Shown: positions 10,139-22,499 of the stretch, piece after piece | Layout: each line of letters begins with the position of its first letter | How positions within the stretch are numbered: the first letter of the stretch is position 1 | Assembly (NCBI GenBank): GCA_050084515.1 | Contig: CM114275.1 | Coordinates: forward strand, 27,342,001-27,406,000 | Reading direction: 5' to 3' | Length of the DNA stretch: 64,000 nt | Origin: Blasia pusilla | Taxonomy: Eukaryota; Marchantiophyta; Marchantiopsida; Blasiales | Notes under the pieces: model-generated | Database searches by the model: none | The model's input: only the letters and a program-made list of their open reading frames with translations | What the model was told of the DNA's origin: nothing | Position numbers and translations under genes: made by a program

Positions 10139-10225
10139 GTGCGGGTCGTTGCCTCATAGGCTCACGGTACCCGCCCTGCTCTCTAGGCACACGGTACCCG
10201 CTCCCGTGGTACTGGTGCTCGCGGT
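10014..10225 (-). pseudogene. gag zinc-knuckle fragment of the methyltransferase-Gypsy family
   Basis: On the minus strand this reads GGYREPMRQRPAPTYVAQQG and then the knuckle C-W-T-C-G-G-A-H-R-Q-R-D-C at 10065-10103, followed by PPAPPIAQEPQ. The same order is seen in the gag at 18400-18490 (CWTCGGPHRQRNC...PPIAQEPQ), and GGYREAVPQRPAPS occurs in the gag at about 53040-53080. It is a roughly 210-bp fragment without flanking element sequence, forming the breakpoint at the end of the plus-strand ORF. Confidence 0.85.
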
Positions 10226-10254
10226 TCTAGAGACCAGAGTTGAGTTCAAATGGG

Positions 10255-10620
10255 GGCATTCGGAATTGTAGTTCCCAAATGAGATCACGGGCCTCTTTCC
10301 CTGCTTCGTCCCCGTCGGAATTATAGATCCACTTCTCGAAATGAAAAGGAGGATGAATCGGGACTTAGGTTCCTCTTCCACACATGAGAACGAAGCCCTA
10401 AACGAGGATCATTGGGAACTTTACGTCCCAAATCAAATCGCTGGCCTCTTTCTAGGCTACCACACCAGGTTCTTTCGTGGATTCCAGTTCTTGAATTGAA
10501 AAGGAGGATCAATCGAAATTCAGGTTCCGGTCCCCGAAATGAGAACGGAGCCCTAAACGAGGACATACAAAATTGAAGTTTCTAAATCAAATCGATGGAA
10601 CTATTCCCTCGAGGGCTAGA
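10255..10620 (+). repeat. Tandem repeat, about 150-bp unit, 2.4 copies
   Basis: Units start near 10255 (ggaattgtagttcccaaatg), 10408 (gggaactttacgtcccaaat) and 10565 (aaaattgaagtttctaaatc). Each contains c(g)gcctcttt, gaaaaggaggat(g/c)aatcg, aggttcc, atgagaacg(g)ag/agccctaaacgagga. Each starts with a short imperfect palindrome of the GGGAACT..AGTTCCC kind. Confidence 0.75.
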
Positions 10621-12700
10621 AATGAGAACGAGAATCTATGGCTTACTAGTTGGAAATGGAGTCAGAAATGAACTCTGCAAGACCTCTAACGATCTCGTTG
10701 GATGGGCATGATACTAGTTGGATGTGCGCTTGATATGCCAAGCGCATTGGATTTTCTAATCAGTTATATGACTTGAGCAATCGGAAAGTTAGTAGCTCCT
10801 TGTATTCCCTTTACGAATATAATGATACAATGCCAATGCATCATACGTGTTGCGCGTCGAATATAGATTGAAAAAAGCTTGGCGGAGACGGCGTTCTCTT
10901 TAACCTAACCTTGACAAGCAATCTTCCTTTAGGGTCGGAAGTCATAGTATCTGAAACCCCCAGAAAGGCATTTTCTATCCTGCCGCAATTGACATTAAAA
11001 CAAACTCCTATTAAACTCCACTGTAGACCAGATCGACAACAACACAAGTGTTGCATTTGGAAGGAGAAGAAAAAAGAATCTCATGATTGTATTTCCGCGT
11101 CGACCTACAAAAGATCAACAACCGGGCACTCACATTCTTCCCTCGCTTCTAGAGCAAGCTCTTTGCACTTCCGGTGCAGAGAGATCGCTAGCAAAAAAAT
11201 GATTTGGAAAAATGTTGCTACTTATATTTGTCATTCATGCCAAACTCGATGTTTGACTAGCGTTCCAGATTAGATTGATGTCAGCACGCCTACGTTACTT
11301 AACCTAATAATCGCATCAATTTCAAAATTCAAATATGGATGTCACAAATTGAGGATCCATGTCAAGAGTAAACATTGCTCATTGGATAAAAAACTAGGTT
11401 AATTAAGCTAGTACTTGCATCAATTTTAGAATTCAAATATGGACGTTCTGAGTAGTGATCAGTATCAAGAGAAGATATCGCATTAGATCAAAACCACATA
11501 TGTTGAAATCATCCGAGTCACTCCTCAATCGATTATGAAAACCAATGGCTAAGATTGACAAAAGAGCACAGATCGATCACCTCAAATCGACTCCATTTGG
11601 AATCCTATATAATCCTCGCTCATTCCATTAGAATGGTTTTCTCCTCATTCCTCTATCAATCCAACCTCGGGAGCCCAGTATCCCAACGTCCTCTGTCCCT
11701 TCCTGTCCATTCTCTTCAATCCATAACATCGCTATACCACGTGATCACAATCATACCCATAGTCTAGAGACGTCAAGCCTGTGCACATCGTAGGCTTATG
11801 AATTGAACCTCTTGACGGGCTCTATACATAAGTCATCTATTTTTTCCTCTTCTGGACCATCTATCGTTTCAAAATCGATTCCACTTAGGATCTCTACCCA
11901 CATAAATTTCCCCTCTCACGGGGGCAACTGCTAATCCAACAAATCAATTTGTAACTTCAATTCTTGCTTCATCATCGTCACTCGATAAGCAGACGGTCCT
12001 GATACAGAGTTGAATCATGATTCAAAGAATCTTGTAAGTGTGACGCAAACTCCATAATTTTTTATTTCCAGTACTGTTTTTTGGAATAGATTTATAGAGG
12101 AATAAGCATAAGACTCCATTACAAATTAATCCAACCAAGCCAACCACGTCAGATATGTGTAACCCTACACAAGGTTTCTCGGCAAAGCTCTAGAACCTGA
12201 ATCGGATCTGAAGATCCGATTCCACCTAAATCGGCCAGTCTACTTTCACAAAATCTTCGAAAGTGCCCTTCCCATATCTTGAAGAGACGCATTAGGTTCA
12301 ACTCTATGGGATCTTAAGATCCAATTGAAACTCATTCAGAACTTGAGTTCTAATTGGGCTCTTGTATGTGCATGGCGCCCATTGAAAGGATATCCAATTG
12401 GAACCATAGTTCCGAATCAAGCATTCGTGCATGATGGCTGCACCAGAATTGGATCATGAGATCCAAATAGGACATTAAGATCCAATCAAAAGCTTCACTC
12501 GAGAAAATTATGGCCCTCAAGAATATTTATCCGATTAGAACTAGAAATTCGAATGTGTTGAGGTGACATCCACCTAAGAAAGTCAGATGAGAGTTTGCGA
12601 GTGGGGTGGTGAGTTTTCCATTCCCGTCTCTTGCGGAGAGGTGCCCGATGTTCTTTTGAATGGGATCTTAAAATCTGTTAGAAGGTCATTTGGAACAAAA
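10620..12700. other. Intergenic, rich in short GATCTTAAGATC-type palindromes
   Basis: No gene recognised. From about 12200 on, 12-18 bp dyads recur: ggatctgaagatcc (12205), ggatcttaagatcc (12308), ggatcatgagatcc (12453), and ggaaccatagttcc (12401) with related forms. The same words return at 14040-14370, so this is one host repeat field interrupted by the solo LTR at 12706. Confidence 0.5.
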
Positions 12701-12705
12701 CTTCC

Positions 12706-13901
12706 TGTGATACCCACAATTTTGTACTTTGGAAGAAATGTATCTTTTTATTGAACAAAGACTCTTGTACATTATGGTTTGGATTATTATATGCAATTAT
12801 GGAGAAGAATGAATAAGATTCAAGTGAATCACGAAGCTCCTAAGACAAGGCAGAGAGGTGATCAAGGATTTGCCTTAGAGGAGAATCAAAAGCCGTAACG
12901 AAGTATAAAGGATCAACGCGAAGCTTAGCGAAGCTCAACGAAGCTCTGTATACGAAGTACTTCGCTCTTAAACGAAGCATGAAGAACGAAGAACGAAGCA
13001 CTAAGCACGAAGAGCGAAGCAAGAAGAGAATGAAGAATGAAGAACTTTGTCCTCCGGAATTTAGCGCAGCAAAGCTCAACATGATTGTGATTCAAACCGG
13101 CACATAGTTAAAACAATTAGACTAGGAAGGGGCGCGACCCTTTGTATCAAATTGGTAGTTAGAATAGTTTTGTACCGCGGATTCACAGGGATCATAGGAA
13201 AAGGAACGCACACCATAGATCTAGGTAGTTACAGATATTGAAGAGACACCAACTTCATCAAGAACGCTTCGGATCATAGAAACGCTCCTACTCTCGAGAA
13301 TATTTAAGAAACAGGACAGAAGCTATCATTATCATTCGCTCATGAAGTCCTTATGCTGTAGGAATGGTCCGAGCAAGAGAGTTGTACCCTCTTGAGCTTG
13401 TATATACTTTGAAGTCTTCCAATTCTTGATGGAGTAGTAAAGCACTCATTCATTCATTCTGATGTGCGATGCTTATGTCTGAATATTCTTTTTGGAGTGC
13501 CGAGTGTGAAGAATGAATCAGGCGAACCTTTCTCATCAATGGAATAATCAACATAGAGTTGTATGAAATCTGTTTGACAGAGAGTAACCTGCCCAGACGG
13601 ATTAAGTTTCGAAATTAGGAGAAGCCAACTTTATTCTTGAGGTCTCTGTGAGGTTCCGAGATGTCGAGAGAACAAATTGCCTGAGCGTACTTTAAATTCC
13701 ACTCAAGAGAATTGAAGAAGAAAACATAGGTACTAAAAAGGATCGGAAGATGTTACTGGAATACTACACTTGAATTACATAATCAACCACACTACTTTTA
13801 CAACATAATAATCACTTTATACTCTCTTTTCATCCAACAATGATCCTCTTGGGGATCGAACTCTACAATTGACTGTAAATAAGAAACACTTAGACATTAC
13901 A
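12706..13901 (+). mobile_element. Solo LTR, 1196 bp, with 5-bp target duplication
   Basis: Starts TGTGATACCCACAATTTTGT and ends ...CATTACA (TG...CA). It is flanked by the direct repeat CTTCC at 12701-12705 and 13902-13906. A second copy of the same LTR lies in reverse orientation at 15376-16614. No internal retrotransposon sequence adjoins it, so it is a solo LTR left by LTR-LTR recombination. Inside at 12895-13070 is a purine-rich tract of repeated cgaag(c/a) words. Confidence 0.93.
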
Positions 13902-14039
13902 CTTCCCAATCACCTCCAAGTGAGAGAATCTTGGCCTTCAGGCTCGCAAACACTCTCCTCACTTTATTAGGAATATTCAGAACTATAGTTCTAGTCCAAG
14001 AACTACCCTAGAGGCTGATGCTTTTCTCTGCTTAAGAGT

Positions 14040-14407
14040 GGACCTTAAGATCCAATTCTTCCATTGTCCAATGACCCTTATATTGGATCTTTACATCCGA
14101 TTGAACATCATTCGGACCTCCGCGTACTTGTCAGCGGATAGTCCACATTTCTTCTTAACAAATAACCCATGATTCACAAAATTGCGATAGAGGCGCAAAG
14201 CAGGTTTTTTCCAACTCTCTGCTGACGTTATTAGGTGGATGGCTCCTCGAAACATTTGGAACCAGAGTTCCAATCAGACATATCCTATAGGTTACTATTC
14301 ATCCCTGATTGGATCTTAAGGTCCAATTTGCCCATAGTCCAGTGACCCTTCAATCAGATCTTAAGATCTGAATTAAGGACATTCGGACCTCCGTGTGCTT
14401 GTCAGCG
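14040..14407. repeat. Imperfect 268-bp tandem duplication (target region)
   Basis: 14040-14137 and 14308-14407 are related: ccatt/agtcca(a/g)tgaccctt..., then cattcggacctccg(c/t)gt(a/g)cttgtcagcg in both. The second copy is cut immediately after gtcagcga by the 5' end of the Gypsy-family element, which fixes that element's left terminus at 14409. Confidence 0.75.
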
Positions 14408-14408
14408 A

Positions 14409-14895
14409 TGTCACATCTTATTTCGACATACTTAGAGTTCTATTGCTTGACGACATAGAGAGTCAACAGGTTGTTCGGGTGTAACTTCGTCTCGAGATGT
14501 CAGATGAGGTTGGCGATAAGTTGGCTAAGTCAGAAACGTCGTTTATGAAGATATCCCTATTTTGGTTTTAGTCTGTCAAGTGACTCGTTGACCGAGTCAA
14601 GTGTCACCCGGTAACCTGTGCATGTAGGTTACCGTTGGTAGGGCTATTTTGGGGGGAAGAGCCTTTTGGCTCTTTCCAAGAGTATAAGAGTGTGGAAGAT
14701 GGCTTTTCCAAACCATCTTTCTCATGTTGAGCCTTAGGAGTGCCTCTCTTGCATAAATGTGTGCGGGTGTGTAGGAATTAAGGTGCTAGCGTCCGAATTC
14801 CCTTTTAGCAGAGGATGGATGTGATTCGATATATCAATGTAGATTCATGAGTGGAATTTTAGGCCCGATGAGCCATTTTAACTACTCTTGATTTT
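14409..14895 (+). repeat. Terminal repeat part A1 of plus-strand element
   Basis: About 487 bp, near-identical in structure to 19516-20003: TGTCACAT, a dyad tgactcgttgaccgagtca, ggtaacctgtgcat, an aagagcc-ttttggct-cttt hairpin, gtataagagtg (TATA-like), and an end at CTTGATTTT. No tRNA-complementary primer-binding site is recognisable immediately after it. Confidence 0.9.
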
Positions 14896-15375
14896 ACATG
14901 AGAAAGATGCGAGGGGGTAGGGAATTTGTTGTATGCAGGTAGGCAAGCGAGTTGCCTCATGGGGAGCCCCTGGAGACACGTGGGTGGCATTTTGTGTGTA
15001 ATTTTTGTTCAGAAGGCCGTGCGTAGAAGCGCTGTCCATTTTTCTTAGATTTCTCTGGTGCAGGTTGATGGGGGACAGAGGTTGGGCATAGCGTAAAGTG
15101 GGGCGGCAAGTGTATCGAGGAGAGTAACGGGAGAAGGAGAAGAGGAGTGTGAAAGGTGACTTGTAGCCGCGAAGGGGCTATCAAGTAAAAGCGGCCAAGC
15201 TAGGGTATAGCCGCCTAGGGCTAGGGTTAGGTCGCAAGTGATAGAGCCCGGATGGAGGCGACGGAGCCGGGGGCGGAGAGCCGCGGCCCTTGGCCGCAAC
15301 CCTTCCCTTCCACATACAACCCCCCCCCCTCCCCCCCCTACCCCGCGCATTAAAGGAGGCTTGCATCAGGCAACC

Positions 15376-16614
15376 TGTAATGTACAAGTGTTTCTAATTT
15401 ACAGTCGTTTGTAGAGTTCGATCCCCAAGAGGATCATTGTTGGATGAAAAGAGAGGGTAAAGTGATTATTATGTTGTAAAAGTAGTGTGGTTGATTATAT
15501 AATTCAAATGCAGTATTCCAGTAACATCTTCCGATCCTTCTCAATACCTATGTTTTCTTCTTCAATTCTCTCTAGTGGAATTTAAAGCACGCTCAGGAAA
15601 ATTGTTCTCTCGACATCTAGGAACCTCATAGAGATCTCAACAATAAGGTTGGCTTCTCCTACTTTCAGAACTCAATCCGTCTTGGCAGGCTACTCTCTGT
15701 CAAACAGATTTCTTACAACTCCATGTTGATTATTCCATTGATGAGAAAGAAAGGTTTGTCTGATTTCACTCTTCACGCTGCAGACCCAAAAAGACTATCC
15801 AAACGTAAGCATCGCACATCAGAATGAATGAATGAGTGGTTTATTATTCCATCAAGAATGGGAAGACTTCAAAGTGTATACAAGCTCGAGAGGGTACTAC
15901 TCTCTTGCTCGGACCATTCCTATAGCATAAGGACTTCATGAGCGAATGATAATTGTAGCTTCTGTCCTGTTTCTTAAATATTCTCGGGAGTAGGAGCGTT
16001 TCCAAGATCCGAAGCGTTCTTGATGAAGTTGGTGTCTCTTCAATATTTGTAACTACCTAGATCTATGGTGTGCTTTCCTTTTCCGATGATCCCTAGGAAT
16101 CCGGAGAACAAAATTGTCCTAACTATCTATTTGATACAAATGGTTGCGCCTCTTCCTAGGCTAACTTTTTTAACTATGTGCCGGTTCGAATCACAATTAT
16201 ACTGAGCTTCGCTGCGCTGAATTTCTTGAGGACGAAGCTCTTCATTCTTCATTCTCTTCGTGCTTCGCTCTTCGTGCTTCGCGTAAGAGCAAAGTACTAA
16301 CTTCTCTTATTCTGTAGGCTTCGTTATGCCTCGTTATAGAGCAAAGTACTTCGTGTACAGAGCTTTGTTGAGTTTCGCTAAGCTTTGTTAAGCTTCGCAT
16401 TGGTGCTTTATACTTCGTTATTGCATTTGCTTCTCCTCTAAGGCAAATCCTTGATCTTCCATCTCTCTGCCTTGTCTTAGGAGCTTCGTGATTCACTTGA
16501 ATCTTACTCTTTCTTCTCCATAATAGTATACAATAATCAAAACTATAATGTACAAGAGTCTTTGTTCAATAAAAAGATAAATTTCTTCCGAAGTACAAAA
16601 TTGTGGGTATCACA
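15376..16614 (-). mobile_element. Solo LTR (reverse orientation), 1239 bp, with 5-bp target duplication
   Basis: Reverse-complement copy of the LTR at 12706-13901. On the plus strand it begins TGTAATGTAC and ends GGGTATCACA. It is flanked by CAACC at 15371-15375 and 16615-16619. It is inserted in the leader of the Gypsy-family element, so it is younger than that element. With the first copy it forms approximately 1.2-kb inverted arms about 1.5 kb apart. Confidence 0.93.
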
Positions 16615-17357
16615 CAACCCCCCCTCTCTCGTCCCCCCAAAGTTTTGGAGGCCCGCATAGGGCTACGGCCCACCCCCCCGACACGTGGTTGGGAGCGCCA
16701 TGGTTGGTGCCTTCCTGACGTGATAGACCAGCTCACATGGTTGAGTTGAGAAAATGAGGCGCGTTTGGCGATGGGGAGAAAGATTCGCAGGACATGATGT
16801 TTTTTGGGCCTGGCTGGGATTTACGAGGATTCTGATGGAGTCACACGTGTCGATGCCGACGGGTAGTCTGCATCTCTTGACGAGAGGTTCGATGTGTGTT
16901 TGAGGAGGGTGTCGTATTGCGTAGGTTTCCGTACCACATGGAGGAGTGAGTGTTGACGGTGACGTAGGTTGGTGGGCATGATCAGGTTATCCATCCGAGT
17001 CCCTTTTCCCGCAATTATCTTGTGTGATTGTGAGTGTTGGGAACTGGGTAGTTGTTGGTGTTAGATGGGTGTAGCAATGGTGAGGACTGTAGACTCCTTT
17101 CATGTATAGCATGTTGGTGGATATACGGCAGTTGCCGAGTAGGGTCGTGTGTATGACCCGAGAGTATGTTTGTGACTTAAGTCAGTTAGTCGGGAGGCTC
17201 ATGGTGAGCCCAAGTGTTGAGCGTGCGTGAGGTCGGGTGCGTCATCACAAGATTACCATTAGCGTAGGTGAGCTAGTGAGGAGTGTGGGAGACTCTTGGT
17301 GAGTCTGAGTGCTTGAGCGGGTGAGACAGGGTTGTCATCACGGCGTTCTTCCAAGGT

Positions 17358-18640
17358 TTGGAAGAATGGGGTAGTACAAGTAGTGGAAGTGGAGTGACAC
17401 GGAGTGGTGTGAGGTATCGAGGGGTTTCAAGTGAGGAACCACCCCGACTCCCATCCGTGGCTAGATCGTCATCACTAGAGAGCAGGTTTGGTGACGAGAT
17501 CGCAGACGGAGACAGTGTCACGTGGAGAGAGATGGACGACATGGGCCACCGGCGCATGTGTCATTTCTTGGGTACAGTAGGCACCATAGATTTAGATCAT
17601 CCAGGAGTTCGACACATGGTAAGACTTCCAAGAGATACGGACCCCTACTCGGTTCAACCCTTTTATGGCATGGAAGGGGTTGTTCTAGCATTTGGAGGGT
17701 CCGTCGATGGATGACTACATGGAGTTTCGATCTCTATACTCTGGAGAGATCAATGCATGGAGGGTGTATTGGGCTCTAGGGTATGTGTCCACTAGTGGCC
17801 GCGAAGCGTATGATGGGATAGTGAGAGCGGAGAGACCTTCACCATCAATCCGGGGACTAGATGGAGAGGATGACAGTGAGAGTGGTGAGGTGGCAAAGAC
17901 CTCTCGTGGTAGAGGACCGCCGAGTTTCAATTCTACAATGGAGTTCTTCCGACAATTGGGGAGGAGCTACTAGGGCATGCGGATCGACAAGCTGAAGATT
18001 CTATAAGAGGAGATCGGGTGACAGTCTGAGGGAGGCATTCATGCGCATGTAACGGTTGATTGTTGCCACATATGGGGTGACTAAGGCAAAGTTAGTGCAA
18101 AGATTGGTGCGGGTATTGGATGAGGAGCTACGGAGGAGAGTTTGGAATGTGATGTTGCTTCACACAATGAAGCCCATATTGAAGGTGGTCTTGAGTTATG
18201 AGCGGGTAGAGCTCAACATGAGTGAGGAGCAAGTAGTGACCATCAGATTTCACGGGATTCGACAGGTCGATGAGTAGGAGTAGACCCATAGGTATCCTAG
18301 CATGCACCATTACCAGAGGAGTGGGCCGGTGGGCCCAGAGAGCATGGAGGATATCGTGAGCCGATGAGGCAACGGCCCATACGGCCGTGAGGGGCGTGGT
18401 TGGCTTGTTGGACGTGTGGTGGGCCACATAGGCAAAGGAACTGCTCACAACATGGGAAAGGGCCACGGGGGCCTCCGATTGCTCAGGAGCCACAGAGGAC
18501 AGCCCCACCACAATTGCAGTGTGATAATTGTCATCGATATGATCACACTAGGGATAGGTGTTACGATCTTCACCAGGAGGTACATCCAGAGGTAGGCAGA
18601 GAACTTGGGACCGAGAGAGTTTGTGGAGATTGAGTAGTGG
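17358..18640 (+). pseudogene. gag remnant with two zinc knuckles
   Basis: Several frames must be joined. EMDDMGHRR...VGTIDLD corresponds to KMDDRGRGPRR...VGTIEL in the minus-strand copy at about 53860. PSFNSTMEFFRQLGRSY (17910-17970) corresponds to PKFNPMVEFFDELRVSY. DSLREAFMRM then runs into the ORF at 18056, matching GESLREAYTRLRRLIN. This is the retrotransposon gag capsid region. Two CCHC knuckles follow: CWTCGGPHRQRNC (18406-18444) and CDNCHRYDHTRDRC (18520-18561, C-X2-C-X4-H-X4-C). Stops and frameshifts make it a pseudogene. The knuckles bind the element RNA in intact relatives. Confidence 0.85.
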
Positions 18641-19373
18641 CTAATCGTGGTGGTAGAGTGCCATCACCAGTCACATGAGATGGAGGACGTGCACTTGATG
18701 CAGCGCTTCTTACGCACATCGATTAGTTGGAGTAGAGGATTGCTGCCATGACGATGATGCAGCTACAAGTAGGCTCGGAGCTGAGAGGAGCTAATGTGGC
18801 GCCACCCTCCATATCTTACCATGATGCTGGTGAGGATTTTGGGGGATGGGATTTATGTGTAGTGCGGCTCAGGTTGAGGCTGCTTTGGTGGTGACTCGGG
18901 GTGCTGCGAGAGTAATCGAGCCATCGAGAGGTGGGGTTGAGATTGACTCATAGGAGGGGGACCAATGGGCGGCAAGCCAAGGTTCCCCACTCGTTCACAT
19001 TGTTAGAGGCACTACATGCACACATGCGGAGGACATTCTAGTAGCAAATAGTCCCACGGAGAGACAAGCCAGGTTAGGTATCTCTTCCCATGGTGGGGAG
19101 CTTTATTATTGTTGTTGGGGACGAGCGTTGAGATGCATGGAGTGCAGGTGAGCTCTTGAGGCATGTGTGGAGCCATGTCTATGTTTGGAGTAGGGATACG
19201 AGAATGTTAGATCTCTTCAGAGGGATCAACACGGCCGGTTGTTGCTGATCTTGGCGGTGTTGTAGGGACGATGGCAAAGCGGTGCTAGAGGTGTGTAGGA
19301 TAGGAGATCTAGTCGGGGACATATATGTGTGCTATTTGAGTTAGGAGGACCCAACCTGCCCCACTAGGGGGCG

Positions 19374-19515
19374 GTTGTGGGATCCTAGTGTATATGCGTG
19401 AGTATGTTTTATTTATATGTGGATCTACCCATATGTTGGGGAAGATCCGTGTTGTCTGGTATGTAGATGTGACCAACAAAGTAGGTTGTGTAGCAATGTG
19501 TATATGTACGACAAC
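19374..19515 (+). repeat. Terminal repeat part B1 of plus-strand element
   Basis: Subterminal block ending directly at A2. Its first 40 bp recur after A2 (20005-20044), 37 of 40 positions identical by eye. Its last 45 bp match the B blocks of the minus-strand element (ttgtgtagc(a/g)atg, acgaca). Confidence 0.8.
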
Positions 19516-20044
19516 TGTCACATATTATTTCGACGTAGGTAGAGTTCTATCGCGTCGATGACATAGAGAGTCAACGGGCTATTTGGGTGTAACTTCGTCC
19601 CGAGATGTTAGATGAGGTTGGCGAAAAGTCTGTTGTGTCGAGAACGTTGTTTATGGCGATGTCCCTATTTTGGTTTTAGTCTGTCAAGTGACTCGTTGAT
19701 CGAGTCAACGATCACTCGGTAACCTGTGCACGCAAGTTACTGTTGGTATGGCTATTTTTGGGGGAAAAGCCTTTTGGCTCTTCCCAAGGGTATAAGAGTG
19801 AGGAAGATGGCTTTTCCAAGCCATCTTTCTCATGTTGAGCCTTAGGAGTCTCTCTCTTGCATAAACGTGTGTGGGTGTGTAGGACTTAGGGTGCTAGCGC
19901 CCGATTCCCCTCATAGCAAAGGGTGGATGTGGTCCAATATGCGGATGTAGATTCATGAGTGTAGTATTAGGCCGGGTGAGCCATTTTTACTACTCTTGAT
20001 TTTTGTTGTGGGATCCCAGTGTATATGCCTGAGTATGTTTCATT
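19516..20044 (+). repeat. Terminal repeat A2 followed by truncated B2
   Basis: A2 (19516-20003) is the second copy of A1. It is followed without gap by 40 bp of B (20005-20044), after which similarity stops at attacctcc. A2-B2 together correspond to the 640-bp A-B unit seen intact at 46921-47560. Confidence 0.85.
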
Positions 20045-20582
20045 ACCTCCAAAAATCTCGAATGAGTTTATATTACATTTGGCGAGTAGAATCCGTGCGC
20101 CATCCCGAGTCTTATCTTTGCCTAATCCACAACAAAATGGATAGCTTAAAAATAGGCTTGCCAAGAGCGTGGCAAAAAACCAAAGATTTGGCTCTGGCTC
20201 AACCGTTTCTAGTTACTTGTGCAAGTAAATATTGCAAAATAACACTCCATTATACTAGAAAATGGTTTAGGATGTAGGTGACAGTTAGCATGTTTGTAGG
20301 GCTATCTTGACGTCGCTCACATTATAGGACTTAAGTTCCCATTTTTACTCTATACTCAAAACATTTCCCTAAGGAGAAAGAGATCCATCTACGCCTGATC
20401 CATTAATTGGAACTAAAGTTCTCATAGGGTGTTATATTTCTTACATTTCTCGCCTAATGCAACTTACGGACGCATGTGTTACTTGCCGCAGGTACCCAGT
20501 TTGGAGAAACAGTATCTTCTTTAGGTAATTGAATATTAAGTTGAATTAACTTTTACTCATTCTTTTTCTTATTGCAAATATC

Positions 20583-22130
20583 TTGACTCATGGGCATATG
20601 CATCGACCGTATGCAATTGCTCAATTTGACATAGGAGTCTACAAGCAGGGATCTAATTGGACAATTGGATCATTGGCAAAGTTTTTTCGGAGTTTGGAAA
20701 ACTCGTGCGGTGAAATACAGGAATTCTTGGATGGGCCAGACCTAACTCCACTTCACAGTCGATTCTTAAAAGGAAGGGAAAAGCTTGATGGATTACTCCG
20801 TGCAGCTTGTAGGCTCACGGAGTCTACCGAAGAGGGACCAATGAAGTTGCCTAAGATTCTGAATCTACAAATGGAAAAACAAACAAAAATATTTACGTCA
20901 TGGCATACTTGGCCCTTCTGGTTCACTAGGAGATTTTCGAAGAGATTCACTCAGCTTTTCTCATCCTTGGGCACACTCACGAAGATGTTGATACTATATT
21001 TAGCAAGTTTTCGGGAACTTTGTGGTGACACAATGCATACATCTTGAAAGATCTTGCGACACAATTTTTTAACTCCACCTCACCGAATCCAGCACCACAA
21101 GTGGTTCAGGACATTCCCAACTTCAAGGAGTACTTGAAAGGTTTTATCGGGCCTAAGACAAAAAATCGGTGGTATGGACTACAGAAGCCAAGTCGATTCT
21201 CATTTACTACATCGCTGGATGGTATGCCCATCATACATTACAAGATGTATGGTTCCGATAAAGAGTGGTTGCCGAATGAACATGGATATGACGTATTTTT
21301 ACGTCATGAAATTACTAGGCATCCTCTTATCCCTACTGGGAATCCAAAGTGCTTAGTGCCCACACCCTTGAAGGCAATTTTTTATGTGAAGAAAGGTGTA
21401 TCTCAGTACATTGAGTAATTTGATAAGATGGGAAGCAAGTCTTGTAGAGGCACAAAGGTGGAGTTCCAACAACTAGCACGGTAGTGGAGGAAGACGATTG
21501 AGGAATTGGATCGATTGTTTCCTCATGGAAACCCTGAGGACAAGGTTCAAAACTTAAGATTAAATCACAAGACAACAACAAATGAAGATTCTTCTACCAA
21601 TAATAAGACCTGTTTGATAGCCCATGACATTGCTTTATCGTTCTCTAAGATATTGGAAAAATTTTGGCCTCTAACCAAACAGAACACTCAAGTTCCTATT
21701 GTCTTTGAAAGTGGAATTCCTCCAAATCGAGATCACTAGTGTGGGCCCACTAGATTCAGGCCTAGAGTTGATATATTATCAATAGAGGAAACAAAAGTTG
21801 CATTGGTAGATTTCAATGTTGGAGACTTTGTCATAATTAGACCAAGACAAGAAAGAAACAAATATACCATATGGATGGGACAAGTTCTAGTTGGAGTTGG
21901 TGATACAAATTTTTGAATTCAGTATTGGTGGCCATTCAATACATTCAGAAGAGGGAACATAGCCCCAAGTTGGAGATATCAAAAGTGGGATGTAAAAAAA
22001 TGGGAGAAGACTAGTAGTGAAAAACCAATGTTGTGTCTACATGACTCGGTTATAGCATCTTTCGTTAATTCAACATATGCAATAGAGGATGGACTAGTGA
22101 GTATCCCCATTGATGTGGCTAATTTGTAAA
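20583..22130 (+). pseudogene. Decayed transposon-type ORF
   Basis: Consecutive coding-like blocks run in shifting frames. 20583-21047 contains RPYAIAQFDIGVYKQGSNWT and GPDLTPLHSRFLKGREKLDG. 21044-21418 contains RWYGLQKPSRFSFTTSLDG and GYDVFLRHEITRHPLIP. 21506-21739 contains DRLFPHGNPEDKVQNL. 21790-22130 contains VDFNVGDFVIIRPRQERNKY, TIWMGQVL and a W-rich tail. The continuity over about 1.5 kb shows one former protein of roughly 500 residues. The last part looks like a small beta-barrel (GDFV...W.G.V) as seen at the end of some transposon proteins. I cannot assign a superfamily. Confidence 0.5.
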
Positions 22131-22499
22131 GTCTAGAATAACTTTTGGCACTAATCTAGTACTAGAAGATAGAGATGACTAACAACAACACAATTACAGT
22201 AAGGCTTTATTACAATTTAATATAATGTTATTCAGAGTCATCACTTGATTTTATAAAGTTTCTTTATATTTCTACATATGGTATGAGATTATTGAATAAA
22301 TGGTTGCGTTGAAGCTTTCACTGTTTGAATCGGATTCCATGTTATTCCCAATTTAAAATTTCTCGTTTAGTATCATGATCCAACTTGCGCCATGTAGTAA
22401 AATTCATCCAGTTGGACTTTAGATGAAAACCGAATTTCTCTAAGTAAGAATACACTCTATATCATAGTAAGTCCCAAAACGTACTAGTCTACAACCTTA

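Larger units (their letters stand above)
14409..20044 (+). mobile_element. Deleted methyltransferase-Gypsy family element with split terminal repeats
   Basis: Order: A1 (14409-14895, starting TGTCACAT, ending CTTGATTTT), leader interrupted by a nested solo LTR (15376-16614), gag remnant (17358-18640), no protease, methyltransferase, reverse transcriptase or integrase, then B1 (19374-19515), A2 (19516-20003) and a truncated B2 (20005-20044). B1 ends gtgtagcaatgtgtatatgt-acgacaac directly before TGTCACAT. The same words precede TGTCACG in the minus-strand element at 46921-56271, so both belong to one family. B2 repeats the first 40 bp of B1 (gttgtgggatcc...gagtatgttt) straight after A2. The right end is truncated, so no target duplication can be shown. 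This is a non-autonomous deletion derivative. Confidence 0.85.

Noticed and set aside
15045-15387. Gly/Arg-rich and Pro-rich minus-strand ORFs
   Set aside because: They arise from the GC-rich, C-run-containing leader of the Gypsy-family element; no conserved counterpart in the other copy.
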